Positions 1 to 8,761 of a stretch of DNA of 43,882 nucleotides are shown in pieces. The notes under the pieces were generated by a model, which had not been told where the DNA came from, ran no database searches, and worked only from the letters and a program-made list of their open reading frames with translations. This DNA is from a bacterium (GTDB lineage: Bacteria; Bacillota; Sulfobacillia; UBA995). Every line of letters begins with the position of its first letter. The first letter of the stretch is position 1. Location of the stretch: contig JAVHLP010000014.1 in assembly GCA_031082145.1 (NCBI GenBank), positions 1-43,882 on the forward strand, given 5' to 3'. The position numbers and the translations under genes are program-made.

Positions 1-777
1 GCGGAGACGGCCCCCGCACCGTCACCGGTCCCGTCGCCCTCGCCGGCGCCGCGGGCGACCGGGGCCGGCTCGCCGCCCCCATCCTCGTCCGGCACCGGGG
101 TTGCTCCCACTCCCCCGCCCGGTCCCTCCGGCCCCAACCCGGTCCCTTCGCCTCCCGCCGGGCTGCGCGAGGTCAGCGGGCGTACGCCGCTACCACCCCT
201 GATCGAGGTCAAGACGGTGCGCAAGCTCATGACCCTGAAGAAGGAATCCCGCACCTACCATGTACGCTGGGAGTGGGAACTGGGGGACGGACGGCGGGTG
301 GTCGACGAGGACGCCTCCAGCCTGGTCTCTACGCTTACGCCCACCTATGACTCCCCGGGAACCTACGTGGTGCGGGCCATCTCCTTTAGCAACCAGGGCC
401 AGATCCTGCGCGAGCAGCGATGGAACGTTACCCTAGCGCCGGGGGTGGAAGCCGGCCCGGCCTTGAGGTCGGAGACCCTCAGCGAGCCGCGGGTGGTCCT
501 CGCCGTGGAGGGGCCGGCCGCCTGGGTTGTGGGCCGACCCGCCCGCTTCACCGTGCGCGCCTGGACGGAGGATCCGCGTTTCGGGAAGATAGTGGAGGTG
601 AAGGCCGATCCGGGCTGGGCCTTCGAGGTGGTCTGGGAGAGCCCCGGGACCTACGCCGTGGCCGCAGCCGTCAGCGTCAAGGTGAACTACACCCTGGGAG
701 GGCGGTCAATCACGATCACCAACACCTACCTGCGCGGGGTGAAGGTCGACGTCGGGGTGGCGACGGTGAGCCGGTGA
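1..777 (+). CDS. Secreted or surface protein, C-terminal part, PKD-like domain
   Basis: The reading frame is open from base 1, so the gene begins outside the window; an internal ATG at 217 is not needed as a start. About the first 50 visible codons are almost only Pro, Ser, Ala, Gly and Thr, as in an extracellular linker. Next comes a PKD/Ig-like stretch containing WEWELGDGR followed by a YDSPGTYVVRA motif, the usual shape of a PKD beta-sandwich. A second stretch (VVGRPARFTVRAW ... WESPGTYAVAA) looks like another beta-sandwich. No catalytic motif is visible. The next gene starts 90 bases downstream. The function is unknown; a surface-exposed binding or cell-wall role is inferred only from composition and fold. 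Part of it resembles the exported protein at 29084-29866. Confidence 0.7.
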   Translation, partial: AETAPAPSPVPSPSPAPRATGAGSPPPSSSGTGVAPTPPPGPSGPNPVPSPPAGLREVSGRTPLPPLIEVKTVRKLMTLKKESRTYHVRWEWELGDGRRVVDEDASSLVSTLTPTYDSPGTYVVRAISFSNQGQILREQRWNVTLAPGVEAGPALRSETLSEPRVVLAVEGPAAWVVGRPARFTVRAWTEDPRFGKIVEVKADPGWAFEVVWESPGTYAVAAAVSVKVNYTLGGRSITITNTYLRGVKVDVGVATVSR

Positions 778-867
778 TCCGCGTTCTTGCACGACATGCC
801 GGCAGGTTCGCCGGAGCGAGAAGCGAATTGGCTATCCCTGAGACTTGTCGCTCCGGAGGGATCAGGG

Positions 868-2169
868 GTGAAGCTCACGTCGGTGGTCCTGACTGGTCTT
901 GTCTTGCTGGGGATGGTGCTCGGGGCCGGGGCCTGCAGGCCGGCCCAGACTCCGGGGACCCAGAAAGCAGGGGACCCGGGACAGCTTGAAGAGCCAGCGG
1001 GCGTCGCCGATCCGGACGCGGCCGGTGCGGCCCCTGCCCCGGACGGCCAGGGTGGAGTTGACGATGAGCTCCCGGTAGTTCTCAAAGCCGGAGTCCTGGT
1101 ATTTGGGCTGTTCACCGCCAACGCCGACGATTCCCTGTCACAGCTCAAGCTGGCCACGGTCGAGCATGACGGCCAGGGATTCGCCGAACGCCTGATCCTG
1201 AACCGCTACGACGAAGTCCTGACCTTGTCCCCGGATCGCACTAAGCTCCTGGCTTACCGGTTTGACCGCTCGACACCCAGGTTCACGAAGAGTCTTCTGG
1301 TATACGACATGGTGAGAGCAACGGTGACTCCCCTCAGCATGCCGTCGTTTGTGGAGATCCATCGCCACTTCTCGTGGTCACCGGACTCGCGGTTCATCAC
1401 CTGCGCCGTACTGGCCGATGCGGGAGCCCCGGAGACCGCCGCCGACAACGTCTACCGGCTCGTTCGTGTGCCTGCGGACGGTTCCCCGGGAGCCTACGTG
1501 GACACCGTGGGTATCAGGACCTGCCTCCCGCGGGAGATAGCGCCCGTCCCCGGACGTGACGCCGTGGTCTTCACCGGCCCGCCGGATCAGGGCATCGGCC
1601 TGAACGTCAACCTACACGACTTCGGTGCTGGCTCTGGCCGCACCCTCTTTTACCACGCCAACCTGCCGCAGCTGCTCGCCGTTAGTAAGGAAGGAGGCAC
1701 GATCGCCTACCAGTCGACGGGCCCGGCCTGGGTGATCCTGGCCAACCTGCTCACCGGCAAGACCACGGCCACCGAGGACGTGCCCGAGTACGGACCGGCG
1801 GGGTGCTTACAGGACCTCACCTGGTCCCCCGGGGCGGACTTGCTCGCCATCGTCAGGGACGACTGCAACTACCCGGGGTACCCGCCTCCGGTCACCGTCG
1901 TCATATATGATCTGGCTCGGGGCGGGATCACGGTGCGCACCGATCCCATTGACTCCGTGATGGCCGGTCACCCTCTCACCGTCTGGGCAGCTGACGGATC
2001 GGCCCTCTTTCTGGCCGCGGGCACTCCCAGTCCCCCGCCGGAATTGGGTCTTCCGGTCGGGGCCACGACGATCTACCGCATCGATCCGACTACGGGGGGG
2101 TTCACGGCCATCTACACCTGCCGGGCCGACCAGTGTATTCGAAGCCTTAACCTGGTGGGGCGAGAATGA
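868..2169 (+). CDS. Lipoprotein with TolB/WD40-like beta-propeller repeats
   Basis: The chosen start is GTG 868, preceded by GGAGGG at 855-860. It gives a 433-residue protein beginning with a clean lipoprotein signal: positive VK, a hydrophobic stretch, then AGAC with the lipidated Cys at residue 23. The in-frame codon at 787 would bury the signal peptide and is rejected. After a Pro/Ala/Gly-rich linker come repeated propeller blades of the type SPDRTKLLAY, WSPDSRFITCAV, WSPGADLLAIV and AADGSALFLA, typical of TolB-like propellers. It is probably anchored outside the membrane. The next gene overlaps its end region and encodes a membrane metalloprotease, so the two may be co-expressed. The substrate or partner cannot be told from sequence. 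Confidence 0.8.
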   Translation: MKLTSVVLTGLVLLGMVLGAGACRPAQTPGTQKAGDPGQLEEPAGVADPDAAGAAPAPDGQGGVDDELPVVLKAGVLVFGLFTANADDSLSQLKLATVEHDGQGFAERLILNRYDEVLTLSPDRTKLLAYRFDRSTPRFTKSLLVYDMVRATVTPLSMPSFVEIHRHFSWSPDSRFITCAVLADAGAPETAADNVYRLVRVPADGSPGAYVDTVGIRTCLPREIAPVPGRDAVVFTGPPDQGIGLNVNLHDFGAGSGRTLFYHANLPQLLAVSKEGGTIAYQSTGPAWVILANLLTGKTTATEDVPEYGPAGCLQDLTWSPGADLLAIVRDDCNYPGYPPPVTVVIYDLARGGITVRTDPIDSVMAGHPLTVWAADGSALFLAAGTPSPPPELGLPVGATTIYRIDPTTGGFTAIYTCRADQCIRSLNLVGRE

Positions 2170-2216
2170 GGATCCTGGCGGGCACCCCTCCGCAGTGCGC
2201 CACCGGAGGTGAGTCT

Positions 2217-2837
2217 GTGTCCGGCCGCTGGTTCGTCGTTTTGCTGATCGTCATCATCCTCTCCACCTTCCTGCACGAGGTTGGACATGGTGTCAGCGCT
2301 ACCCTGTACGGCCACCCGGTGAGCACCGGCTTCAGCCGGGTGGGGGACTACGGCCGCCGTCCGGGCGATCCGGACTTCCGCGCCCACCTGGCGAGTTACC
2401 GCAACCCCGCCGACCTTGGCCCGGCGGTGACGCTCATCCTTGCCGTGCTGTCGACAACGGCCCTGTACTGGGTGCAAGGGTCCTCTGCCATCACCCTGAC
2501 CGCGGCCGCCGCCCTGGCCAACTCGATGCTCCGCCTGATCCCGCTGGGCCTCGCCTATGGGGCCCTGTTCGCCACCGGGACCCTGGGCTTGGAGGACGAG
2601 ATCGCCCAGGGGCAGTTGTGGTACGAGCTGTCGGGCATCCCCCTACTCCGCCACCTGCCCGCGCTCGTCTCCGGCCCCGTCTCGCTGGTCTGCCTGTGGT
2701 ATGCCCTGCGCGGCATCCGGCTCAGGTTGCGGGGCTTGACGGCGGGGGCGCTCGCCAAGAGCAGCCTGGCGGCGTTGCTGGCGGCCCTGCCGGTTCTGGA
2801 GTTGCTGGACCGGCACTTGCGGATCAACTGGCCCTAG
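2217..2837 (+). CDS. Small integral-membrane metalloprotease-like protein (HEVGH)
   Basis: GTG 2217 is chosen because GGAGGTGA lies at 2205-2212; an upstream ATG at 2166 lacks a good site. The 206-residue product starts with a hydrophobic helix that carries HEVGH (His20, Glu21, His24), the zinc-binding HExxH motif of site-2-type (M50) peptidases. About four more hydrophobic helices follow. A later helix contains NSMLRLIP, which could correspond to the second intramembrane motif of M50 enzymes, but the usual NxxPxxxLDG form is absent. An intramembrane protease, or an inactive relative, is the likely reading. It follows the propeller lipoprotein closely. Substrate unknown. Confidence 0.65.
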   Translation: MSGRWFVVLLIVIILSTFLHEVGHGVSATLYGHPVSTGFSRVGDYGRRPGDPDFRAHLASYRNPADLGPAVTLILAVLSTTALYWVQGSSAITLTAAAALANSMLRLIPLGLAYGALFATGTLGLEDEIAQGQLWYELSGIPLLRHLPALVSGPVSLVCLWYALRGIRLRLRGLTAGALAKSSLAALLAALPVLELLDRHLRINWP

Positions 2838-2900
2838 CCCCCGCAGGAGGGGTCCCTGCCGCCCTCGCCGAAACTTTCCTGCTGGGAGGAGGTTCTGGCC

Positions 2901-3812
2901 TTGGCCGGTGGCGGCGAAGAGGAGGTAGAGCGGTTGGCGTACAGCCTGGAGTGGCTGCGTTCCGCCTTTGAGAAGGACGGCTACATAGCCGGGGAGGAGA
3001 CCCTGGTTTCCGTGTACCTGTCGCTCCGGCTCGGTAAGCCCCTCCTCGTCGAAGGTCCTCCCGGGGTGGGCAAGACCGAGCTGGCGAAGGTGCTGGCACG
3101 CAGCCTGGACACGGAGCTGATCCGGCTGCAGTGCTACGAGGGGCTCGATGAGAACAAGGCCCTCTACGAATGGAACTACCAGCGGCAATTGCTACGGATT
3201 CAGCTGGCCCGGACCGGGGGAGAAGGCGAACAGGATCTCTTCGCCGAGGAATTCCTGCTGGAGAGGCCTCTCCTGCGGGCCATCCGGGCTGAGAGGAAAC
3301 CCGTCCTCCTGGTCGACGAGGTGGACAAGACCGACGAGGAGTTCGAGGCGTTCCTCTTCGAAGTCCTCTCTGACTTCACCGTCTCCGTGCCGGAACTGGG
3401 CACCCTGCGGGCCCGGCAGATACCGGTGGTGGTGCTGACCAGCAACAACGAGCGGGAACTGTCCGACGGGCTGCGGCGCCGGTGCATCTACCTGTATATC
3501 GACTTTCCCACGGTGGAGAAGGAGGTCCGCATCATCCGGTCCCGGGCCCCGGAGGTTGCCGAGGAACTCGGCCGGGAGATCGCCCAGACCGTCCACTACT
3601 TGCGATCCCAACTGGAGGTAACCCGGAGACCTTCCATCGCCGAGACCCTGGACTGGGCCAGGGCCTTGGTGGCGCTGGACGTGGACCGGCTCAGCGACGA
3701 ACACCTCGGCCGGACGGCCAACCTGCTGCTGAAAAGCCGCGACGACCTGGAACTGCTGCGGCAGGAGATCGGGGCCCGCGGTATCCTGGGAAAGGCTCGC
3801 GGTGATGCGTGA
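2901..3812 (+). CDS. MoxR-family AAA+ ATPase
   Basis: The TTG start at 2901 is supported by GGGAGGAGG at 2884-2892. The 303-residue protein has Walker A GPPGVGKT (residues 52-59), Walker B LLVDEVD (about 136-142), sensor 1 TSNN (about 180-183) and an Arg-rich stretch after it (LRRRC). These are the hallmarks of MoxR-type AAA+ ATPases. Family members work with VWA-domain proteins as chaperones that remodel or insert cofactors into metalloenzymes. Its stop overlaps the start of a VWA (CoxE-like) gene, the classic partner. The pair sits immediately upstream of DUF3786 and the CODH/ACS operon, so a role in assembling these nickel/iron-sulfur enzymes is plausible, but that is inference from position only. 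Confidence 0.9.
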   Translation: MAGGGEEEVERLAYSLEWLRSAFEKDGYIAGEETLVSVYLSLRLGKPLLVEGPPGVGKTELAKVLARSLDTELIRLQCYEGLDENKALYEWNYQRQLLRIQLARTGGEGEQDLFAEEFLLERPLLRAIRAERKPVLLVDEVDKTDEEFEAFLFEVLSDFTVSVPELGTLRARQIPVVVLTSNNERELSDGLRRRCIYLYIDFPTVEKEVRIIRSRAPEVAEELGREIAQTVHYLRSQLEVTRRPSIAETLDWARALVALDVDRLSDEHLGRTANLLLKSRDDLELLRQEIGARGILGKARGDA

Positions 3813-5163
3813 GCCGCCCGGCCTCCGGCGGGGTCTGGCCGAGGCCGCCCTGACCCCAGGGCCCGAGAGGGTCGAGTGGAACCTGGCGCGCTTTGCCCAC
3901 CTCCTGCGGATGGCGGGCCTGCGTGTTTCGTCGGCCGAAGTCCTGGACGCGGCGAAGGCCTTGTGCCTCGTCGGAGTAGCCCATCGGGATCGGGTGAAGG
4001 CGTCCCTGAGGGCCACCCTGATCAAGAGCGGCCAGGATGTGCCCTTGTTCGAACGGGCCTTTGACCTCTACTTCGTGCCGGTGGAGGACAAGCGGGCCCG
4101 GGCCGAGTTCTACCGTCGCCAGCGGGAGGAGCAGGCCCGGCGGCGGCGCCGGGCCGGGCAGGAACTCGTCTTCCAGACCCAGCCGCTTGATCTTAGGCCG
4201 GAACAGCTAGACGTCTACCTGCGGTTGGGCGAGGAAGGCCAGCGGCGCCTGCGGGATTTCCTTGACCAGAGTTCGTCTGGAGCCCTCGTGGAGGCCCGGC
4301 ACCGCTCGCTCGTTGAGAATATCGTCCGGGGTCACCTGGATCGCCACCGGCGCGAGACGGGCGCCCCGACCGGCGACGAAGAGTTGGACGCCCTGGCCGA
4401 CGAGGTGCGGGTGGAATCCGAGGCCGATCCCCTGCTTTACCAGGATCTTCAGGGGCTGGAGGGACCGGAGTTGGACCGGGCAGTCGCCCTGGTCCGGCGC
4501 CTGGCGCGGAGGCTGGCTACCCGCATCTCCCGCCGCTACCGGCTGACCCGGTCGGGAACCCAGGTGGATTTCAGGCGGACGATCCGCCGCAACATCCGCT
4601 TCGGGGGGATCCCGCTGCGACTGGCCCACCGGCGGCGCCGCGTCAAGCGCCCGCGCCTGGTGTTGGTGGCCGATGTGTCGGGCTCCATGGCCCGGTACTC
4701 CCGCTTCGTGCTGCAGTTCCTGTACGGGCTGGCGAGCGTGGTCGCCTGCATAGAGAGCTTCGCCTTTTCGGAGCGGCTGGAGCGGCTCACCCCCCACTTC
4801 GCCCGGGGACGCCCCTTCGCCAGGACCATGGCCGCCGTCATGGGACAGAGCCAGATCTGGGGTGGGGGGACCGATCTGGCGGCGGCCCTGGAGACCCTTG
4901 AGACCAGGTACGCCGGCAAGCTCACCCCGGACAGCGTCCTGGTGGTGGTCAGCGACACCAAGACCGTGCACCCCCAGGCGGCAGCCGCCCTCCTTGACCG
5001 CGTTGGCCGGCGGGTCAAGGATGTGCTGTGGCTGAACACCTTACCGCGAGCGGAGTGGCGGGAACTGGCTTCGGTCCGGGCCTTCCAGGCCTGCGCGCGG
5101 ATGTACGAGTGCAACACCCTGGCCCACCTCGAGCAGGTGATAACCAGGCAGATGCTAAGCTGA
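3805..5163 (+). CDS. VWA domain protein, CoxE-like, partner of MoxR ATPase
   Basis: ATG 3805 (with GTG 3802 just before it) overlaps the stop of the MoxR gene. The 452-residue product has a long basic, helical N-terminal part rich in Arg and Glu. The C-terminal von Willebrand A domain carries a complete MIDAS: DVSGS (Asp290, Ser292, Ser294), GGGTD, and VVVSDTKT. This matches the CoxE family, which pairs with MoxR-type ATPases; in aerobic CO dehydrogenase systems CoxD/CoxE take part in active-site maturation. The pairing is clear from sequence and overlap. Which client it serves here is not shown; the CODH/ACS genes 770 bases downstream are an attractive candidate. Confidence 0.88.
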   Translation: MREPPGLRRGLAEAALTPGPERVEWNLARFAHLLRMAGLRVSSAEVLDAAKALCLVGVAHRDRVKASLRATLIKSGQDVPLFERAFDLYFVPVEDKRARAEFYRRQREEQARRRRRAGQELVFQTQPLDLRPEQLDVYLRLGEEGQRRLRDFLDQSSSGALVEARHRSLVENIVRGHLDRHRRETGAPTGDEELDALADEVRVESEADPLLYQDLQGLEGPELDRAVALVRRLARRLATRISRRYRLTRSGTQVDFRRTIRRNIRFGGIPLRLAHRRRRVKRPRLVLVADVSGSMARYSRFVLQFLYGLASVVACIESFAFSERLERLTPHFARGRPFARTMAAVMGQSQIWGGGTDLAAALETLETRYAGKLTPDSVLVVVSDTKTVHPQAAAALLDRVGRRVKDVLWLNTLPRAEWRELASVRAFQACARMYECNTLAHLEQVITRQMLS

Positions 5164-5240
5164 CTATTTGTTTGAAGCGGCGTTCCAGGAGGAGTTTCAC
5201 TTCTAGCCCGAAAAGTAGAGGGGCTGGAGGGATGCCAGGC

Positions 5241-5855
5241 GTGGAGGAGCGGCGCCGGGAGACCTACGCGGTCGCGCTCGAGCAGGCTCGCCGGGACTTC
5301 GCAGCACGCGATCCGGACCGGGCCGCCCGTGAGGCCGGCGGAAGCCGGGAAGGCTCGGCCATCATCCTGAGACACTTCAACACCCTCTACGTGGTGGACC
5401 ATCCCTCGGGCCGGGTGTGCCCGCGGGCCAACCCCGGGCAGCAAGCCGGGGAGGTAACCCGCTTGCTCGTCTTGCACTACCTGATCACGACCCGGGGAGC
5501 GGAGCCGCGGGGCAGGTGGATCTCCTTCCGCGAGGTTCCCGGCGGGGATGTGTATTTGCCCGCCTTCAACCGGCGATCGGTTGCTTGGCTGGTCCGGCGG
5601 TTCGGTGAGGACCCTGCCGGCCTCGTGGAGGCCGGGGTCCGGCTGGGCGGGCAACCGGCGGGGATCGGCGACGCCGCGATCACCCTGCACGCCTTCCCCC
5701 TGGTACCGGTTACCCTGGTGCTGTGGCGGGGGGACGACGAGATCCCCACCGCCGGCAACGTGCTTTTTGATGAGACGGCGCCGCTGCACTTGCCTACCGA
5801 GGACCTTGCCGTGGTGGCCGGCGAGACAATGGCCGTCCTGAGTAGGAAGAGTTAA
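5241..5855 (+). CDS. DUF3786 family protein
   Basis: This is a soluble protein of about 204 residues, recognised from the family pattern WISFREVPGG, then YLPAFNRRS, then FG, then FPLVPVTLVLWRGDDEIP, then LFDETA and LPTEDLAVV. The start is uncertain: GTG 5241 lies 10 bases after GGAGG (5226-5230), while the in-frame ATG 5232 is only one base from it. Upstream in-frame codons back to 5028 overlap the VWA gene and are rejected. DUF3786 proteins occur mainly in anaerobes with CODH/ACS or corrinoid chemistry, but no biochemical function is established that I know of. The position between MoxR-VWA and cooC suggests a maturation or accessory role. Confidence 0.8.
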   Translation: MEERRRETYAVALEQARRDFAARDPDRAAREAGGSREGSAIILRHFNTLYVVDHPSGRVCPRANPGQQAGEVTRLLVLHYLITTRGAEPRGRWISFREVPGGDVYLPAFNRRSVAWLVRRFGEDPAGLVEAGVRLGGQPAGIGDAAITLHAFPLVPVTLVLWRGDDEIPTAGNVLFDETAPLHLPTEDLAVVAGETMAVLSRKS

Positions 5856-5930
5856 GATTCTGGATTCCAATGACCGAGCCTAGCTTTATGTTAGGTTTAG
5901 ATTGAGCATTCCCCGCAAGGAGACTGCCGA
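5856..5930 (+). promoter_or_regulatory. AT-richer leader before the CODH/ACS operon
   Basis: This 75-base gap is visibly richer in A and T than its surroundings, especially TAGCTTTATGTTAGGTTTAG (5881-5900). It precedes the first gene of a 23-kb co-directional cluster. Possible -10 elements are TATGTT (5887-5892) and TAGATT (5898-5903), each matching four of six consensus positions, but I see no convincing -35 box at the right distance. AAGGAG at 5917-5922 is the ribosome binding site of cooC. This is the best place to look for the operon promoter; no operator or riboswitch fold is recognisable. Confidence 0.3.
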
Positions 5931-6704
5931 GTGAAGATAGCCATCGCCGGTAAAGGCGGGGTTGGCAAGACAACCCTGGCCGCCGGGTTTTGCGTGTTTC
6001 TGGCCCGCCGGGGCTACCAGGTCTACGCGGTTGACGCCGATCCCGACGTAAGCCTGGGAGTTGCCCTGGGCTTTCCGTCCTGGTTGCTGGATAGCTTGCA
6101 GCCTCTCATCGAGATGAAAGACCTGGTCGAGGAGAGGACTGGCGGCGGCGCCTACTTGGTCCTCAACCCGCAAGTGGACGACCTGGTGGCGCGCTACGCG
6201 TGCCGCCACGAGAACATAAGCTTGCTCCGAATGGGAGGGATCAAGCCGGGAGGCAGCGAGTGCTACTGCAAGGAATCCAGTTTCCTGCGGGCCGTGCTGG
6301 GATCCCTGCTCTTGGGGGAGGAGGACGTGGTGGTCCTCGACATGGGGGCGGGGATTGAGGGGCTGACCCGGGGCACCGCCAGGGGTGTGGATCTCCTGGT
6401 CGTGGTCGCCGAACCGACGCCCGTCAGCTTCCGAACGGCGCGGGTGATCACCAGTCTGGCCGGCGATCTGGGCATTGCCCGGATCGGGGCCGTCGTCAAC
6501 AAGGTGCGCAACCAGGCTGAGCGAGACTTCATCGCCGCCTCCGGTGAAGGTCTCCAAGTCCTGGGTTGTCTCAGTTACGATGAGGAGGTGCTCGACCGGG
6601 CCCTGGCCGGGGGGGACGGACCGCCGGCAGTTCTGGCCGGGCGGCTCTACGCCGACCTGGAGGGAGTCGGGGCGCGGATTCTCAAGCTGGCAGAAGGAGG
6701 TTAG
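5931..6704 (+). CDS. cooC: CooC-type nickel-insertion ATPase for CO dehydrogenase
   Basis: GTG 5931 follows AAGGAG. The 257-residue protein is a MinD/SIMIBI-class ATPase with a deviant Walker A GKGGVGKTT (residues 7-15), the DADPD loop (about 35-39) and a switch II DMGAG. The CxC pair Cys111-Cys113 is the metal-binding motif of CooC at the dimer interface. CooC proteins load nickel into the C-cluster of carbon monoxide dehydrogenase at the cost of ATP. It lies four bases upstream of the CODH catalytic gene and a second paralogue (acsF) lies further down, so this copy is probably dedicated to AcsA. It is the first gene of the operon. Confidence 0.92.
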   Translation: MKIAIAGKGGVGKTTLAAGFCVFLARRGYQVYAVDADPDVSLGVALGFPSWLLDSLQPLIEMKDLVEERTGGGAYLVLNPQVDDLVARYACRHENISLLRMGGIKPGGSECYCKESSFLRAVLGSLLLGEEDVVVLDMGAGIEGLTRGTARGVDLLVVVAEPTPVSFRTARVITSLAGDLGIARIGAVVNKVRNQAERDFIAASGEGLQVLGCLSYDEEVLDRALAGGDGPPAVLAGRLYADLEGVGARILKLAEGG

Positions 6705-6707
6705 ACG

Positions 6708-8741
6708 ATGTCACCCAGGCACCGGAACACGTCCCTGGGTTTCGCGGCTACGGCCAAGCAGCCGGGCGCCAAGCCGCGACGGGACGCCGACGCCCGGCGG
6801 ACGCAAGACCCCGCCGCCTGCGAACTCCTGGAAGAGGCCCAGGCCAGGGGCATTACCACGGCCTTTGACCGTTTCATCGCCCAGCAGCCGCAGTGCGGGT
6901 TCGGGCTCGACGGCGTGTGCTGCCGGGTTTGCCTGCAGGGGCCCTGCCGGATCAACCCCCGGAAGGCGGGCATGGAGAAGGGCATCTGTGGCGCCCAGGA
7001 CTACACGGTCGTGGCCCGCAACCTGGCCCGGGCGATCGCCGGCGGGACCGCCTGTCACTCCGACCACGGCCGTCACATCGCCAAGGTCCTCCTGCACGTG
7101 GCCGAGGGTGAGATAGGCGAGGAGAACTACCGCGTAAGCGACCCCGAGAAGCTACGGCGAATCGCCACCCGGATCGGCCTGGAGACCGAGGGCGTGGCAG
7201 TGGCCGATCTGGCACGGCGGGTGGCCCTGGCGGCCCTGGCCGACTACGGGCGTCACACCGACGAGACCTGCACCTGGCTGACCACCACCATCACACCCGG
7301 CCGACAGACCAAGTTCAAGCACTGCGCGATTGCCCCCACGGCCATTGACCGGTCGATAACCGACATCATCACCCAGACCGCCATGGGGATGGACGCCGAC
7401 CCGGTCAACATCATCTTCGGCGGCCTGAAGACGGCCCTGTCCGACTACACCGGCATGCACCTCTCCACCGACCTCTCCGACGTCCTCTTCGGTACCCCCA
7501 CCCCGGTCCTGTCGCAAGCCAATCTAGGGGTCATCGACCCCGCCTACGTCAACATCGCCACCCACGGCCACAACCCAACCCTGTCCAGCCTGGTGGTGGA
7601 CGCCGCCCAGGAACTGGCCGGAGAGGCCCGGCAAGCGGGAGCCAAGGGCGTGAACGTGGTGGGCATCTGTTGCACCGGCAACGAGTTGCTGATGCGTGAC
7701 GGGGTGTACCTGGCCTCGAACGTGGCAGGCCAGGAACTGGCGATCATGACCGGGGCCCTGGACGCCATGATCGTCGACATCCAGTGCATCATGCCCTCGG
7801 TCCGAGCCGTCGCCGAATGCTATCACACCGCCGTTATAGCCACCAACCCGCTGGTGAAGATCCCCGGCGCCCACCACGTCGACTTCCGCGAGGAGACGGC
7901 CCTGGCGACGGCCAAGGAGATGGTGCGGCTGGCCATACGCAGTTACGGCAAGCGGGATCCCGCCAAGCTGCGCGTCAGCGAGCACAAGCAGGACGTCGTC
8001 GCCGGCTGGAGCTTGGAGGCGTTGTTTGAGCTCCTGGGCCGGATCGACGCCGACCACCCGGCCAGAGTGCTCACCGATGCCATCCTGGAAGGCGAGATCC
8101 GGGGCGTGGCCCTGTTCGCCGGCTGCAACAACCTGAAGGTCAATCATGACCAATCCCACCTGGCCATCCTGAAGGGTCTGCTGGCCAACGACGTGTTCGT
8201 GGTCGCCACCGGGTGCTCGGCCGGTGCCGCCGCCAAGGCGGGGCTGATGGCTCCCGGGTCTTACGAGGAGTATGGCGGCGAGGGGCTCAAGAAGTTCCTG
8301 GCCCGGCTCAGCCAGGCCGGTGCCACCCGCCACGGGCTGCCGGCCGTGTTCCACCTGGGTTCCTGCGTGGACAATACCCGGGCGGCGGACCTCTGGACGG
8401 CGATGGCCCGCGAACTCGACGTGGACGTGCCCAAGGTGCCTTTCGTGGCCAGCGCGCCCGAGGCCATGCACGAGAAAGCAGTGTCCATCGGGTCCTGGGT
8501 GGTGGCGATGGGCATTCCCACCCACGTGGGGATCATGCCGCAGATCGAGGGCTCCGAGTTGGTCTACGGTGTCGGCACCCAGATCGCCCACGACGTCTAT
8601 GGCGGCTACTTCATCCTGGATCCCAATCCCACCACCGCGGTGGAGCGGCTGTTGGACGCCTTGGAGTACCGGGTTTGGAAGCTGAGAGTGCACCGCAAGG
8701 CGGCTGACCGCTTTGGCGCCGCGCTGACCGCAGGTTACTGA
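6708..8741 (+). CDS. acsA: CO dehydrogenase catalytic subunit (CODH/ACS beta)
   Basis: This is a full-length 677-residue Ni,Fe-CODH interconverting CO2 and CO with ferredoxin. Cys63 and Cys71 fit the D-cluster and Cys72, Cys75, Cys80, Cys94 the B-cluster; the spacing equals that of the structurally known Carboxydothermus enzyme. The C-cluster ligands are also in place: His288 in ATHGHNP, then Cys322 (GICCTGNELLMR), Cys360, Cys473 (AGCNN), Cys503 (ATGCSAG) and Cys553 (LGSCVDN). It starts at ATG 6708, four bases after cooC, with GGAGG just upstream. Directly followed by acsB, so it is the CODH half of the bifunctional CODH/ACS rather than a stand-alone CooS. Confidence 0.97.
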   Translation: MSPRHRNTSLGFAATAKQPGAKPRRDADARRTQDPAACELLEEAQARGITTAFDRFIAQQPQCGFGLDGVCCRVCLQGPCRINPRKAGMEKGICGAQDYTVVARNLARAIAGGTACHSDHGRHIAKVLLHVAEGEIGEENYRVSDPEKLRRIATRIGLETEGVAVADLARRVALAALADYGRHTDETCTWLTTTITPGRQTKFKHCAIAPTAIDRSITDIITQTAMGMDADPVNIIFGGLKTALSDYTGMHLSTDLSDVLFGTPTPVLSQANLGVIDPAYVNIATHGHNPTLSSLVVDAAQELAGEARQAGAKGVNVVGICCTGNELLMRDGVYLASNVAGQELAIMTGALDAMIVDIQCIMPSVRAVAECYHTAVIATNPLVKIPGAHHVDFREETALATAKEMVRLAIRSYGKRDPAKLRVSEHKQDVVAGWSLEALFELLGRIDADHPARVLTDAILEGEIRGVALFAGCNNLKVNHDQSHLAILKGLLANDVFVVATGCSAGAAAKAGLMAPGSYEEYGGEGLKKFLARLSQAGATRHGLPAVFHLGSCVDNTRAADLWTAMARELDVDVPKVPFVASAPEAMHEKAVSIGSWVVAMGIPTHVGIMPQIEGSELVYGVGTQIAHDVYGGYFILDPNPTTAVERLLDALEYRVWKLRVHRKAADRFGAALTAGY

Positions 8742-8761
8742 GCCGGAGGGGAGGAGACAAG

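Noticed and set aside
5164-5231. Weak hairpin AGCCC...GGGCT before the DUF3786 gene
   Set aside because: Only five base pairs around a 13-base loop; not distinguishable from chance in this composition.
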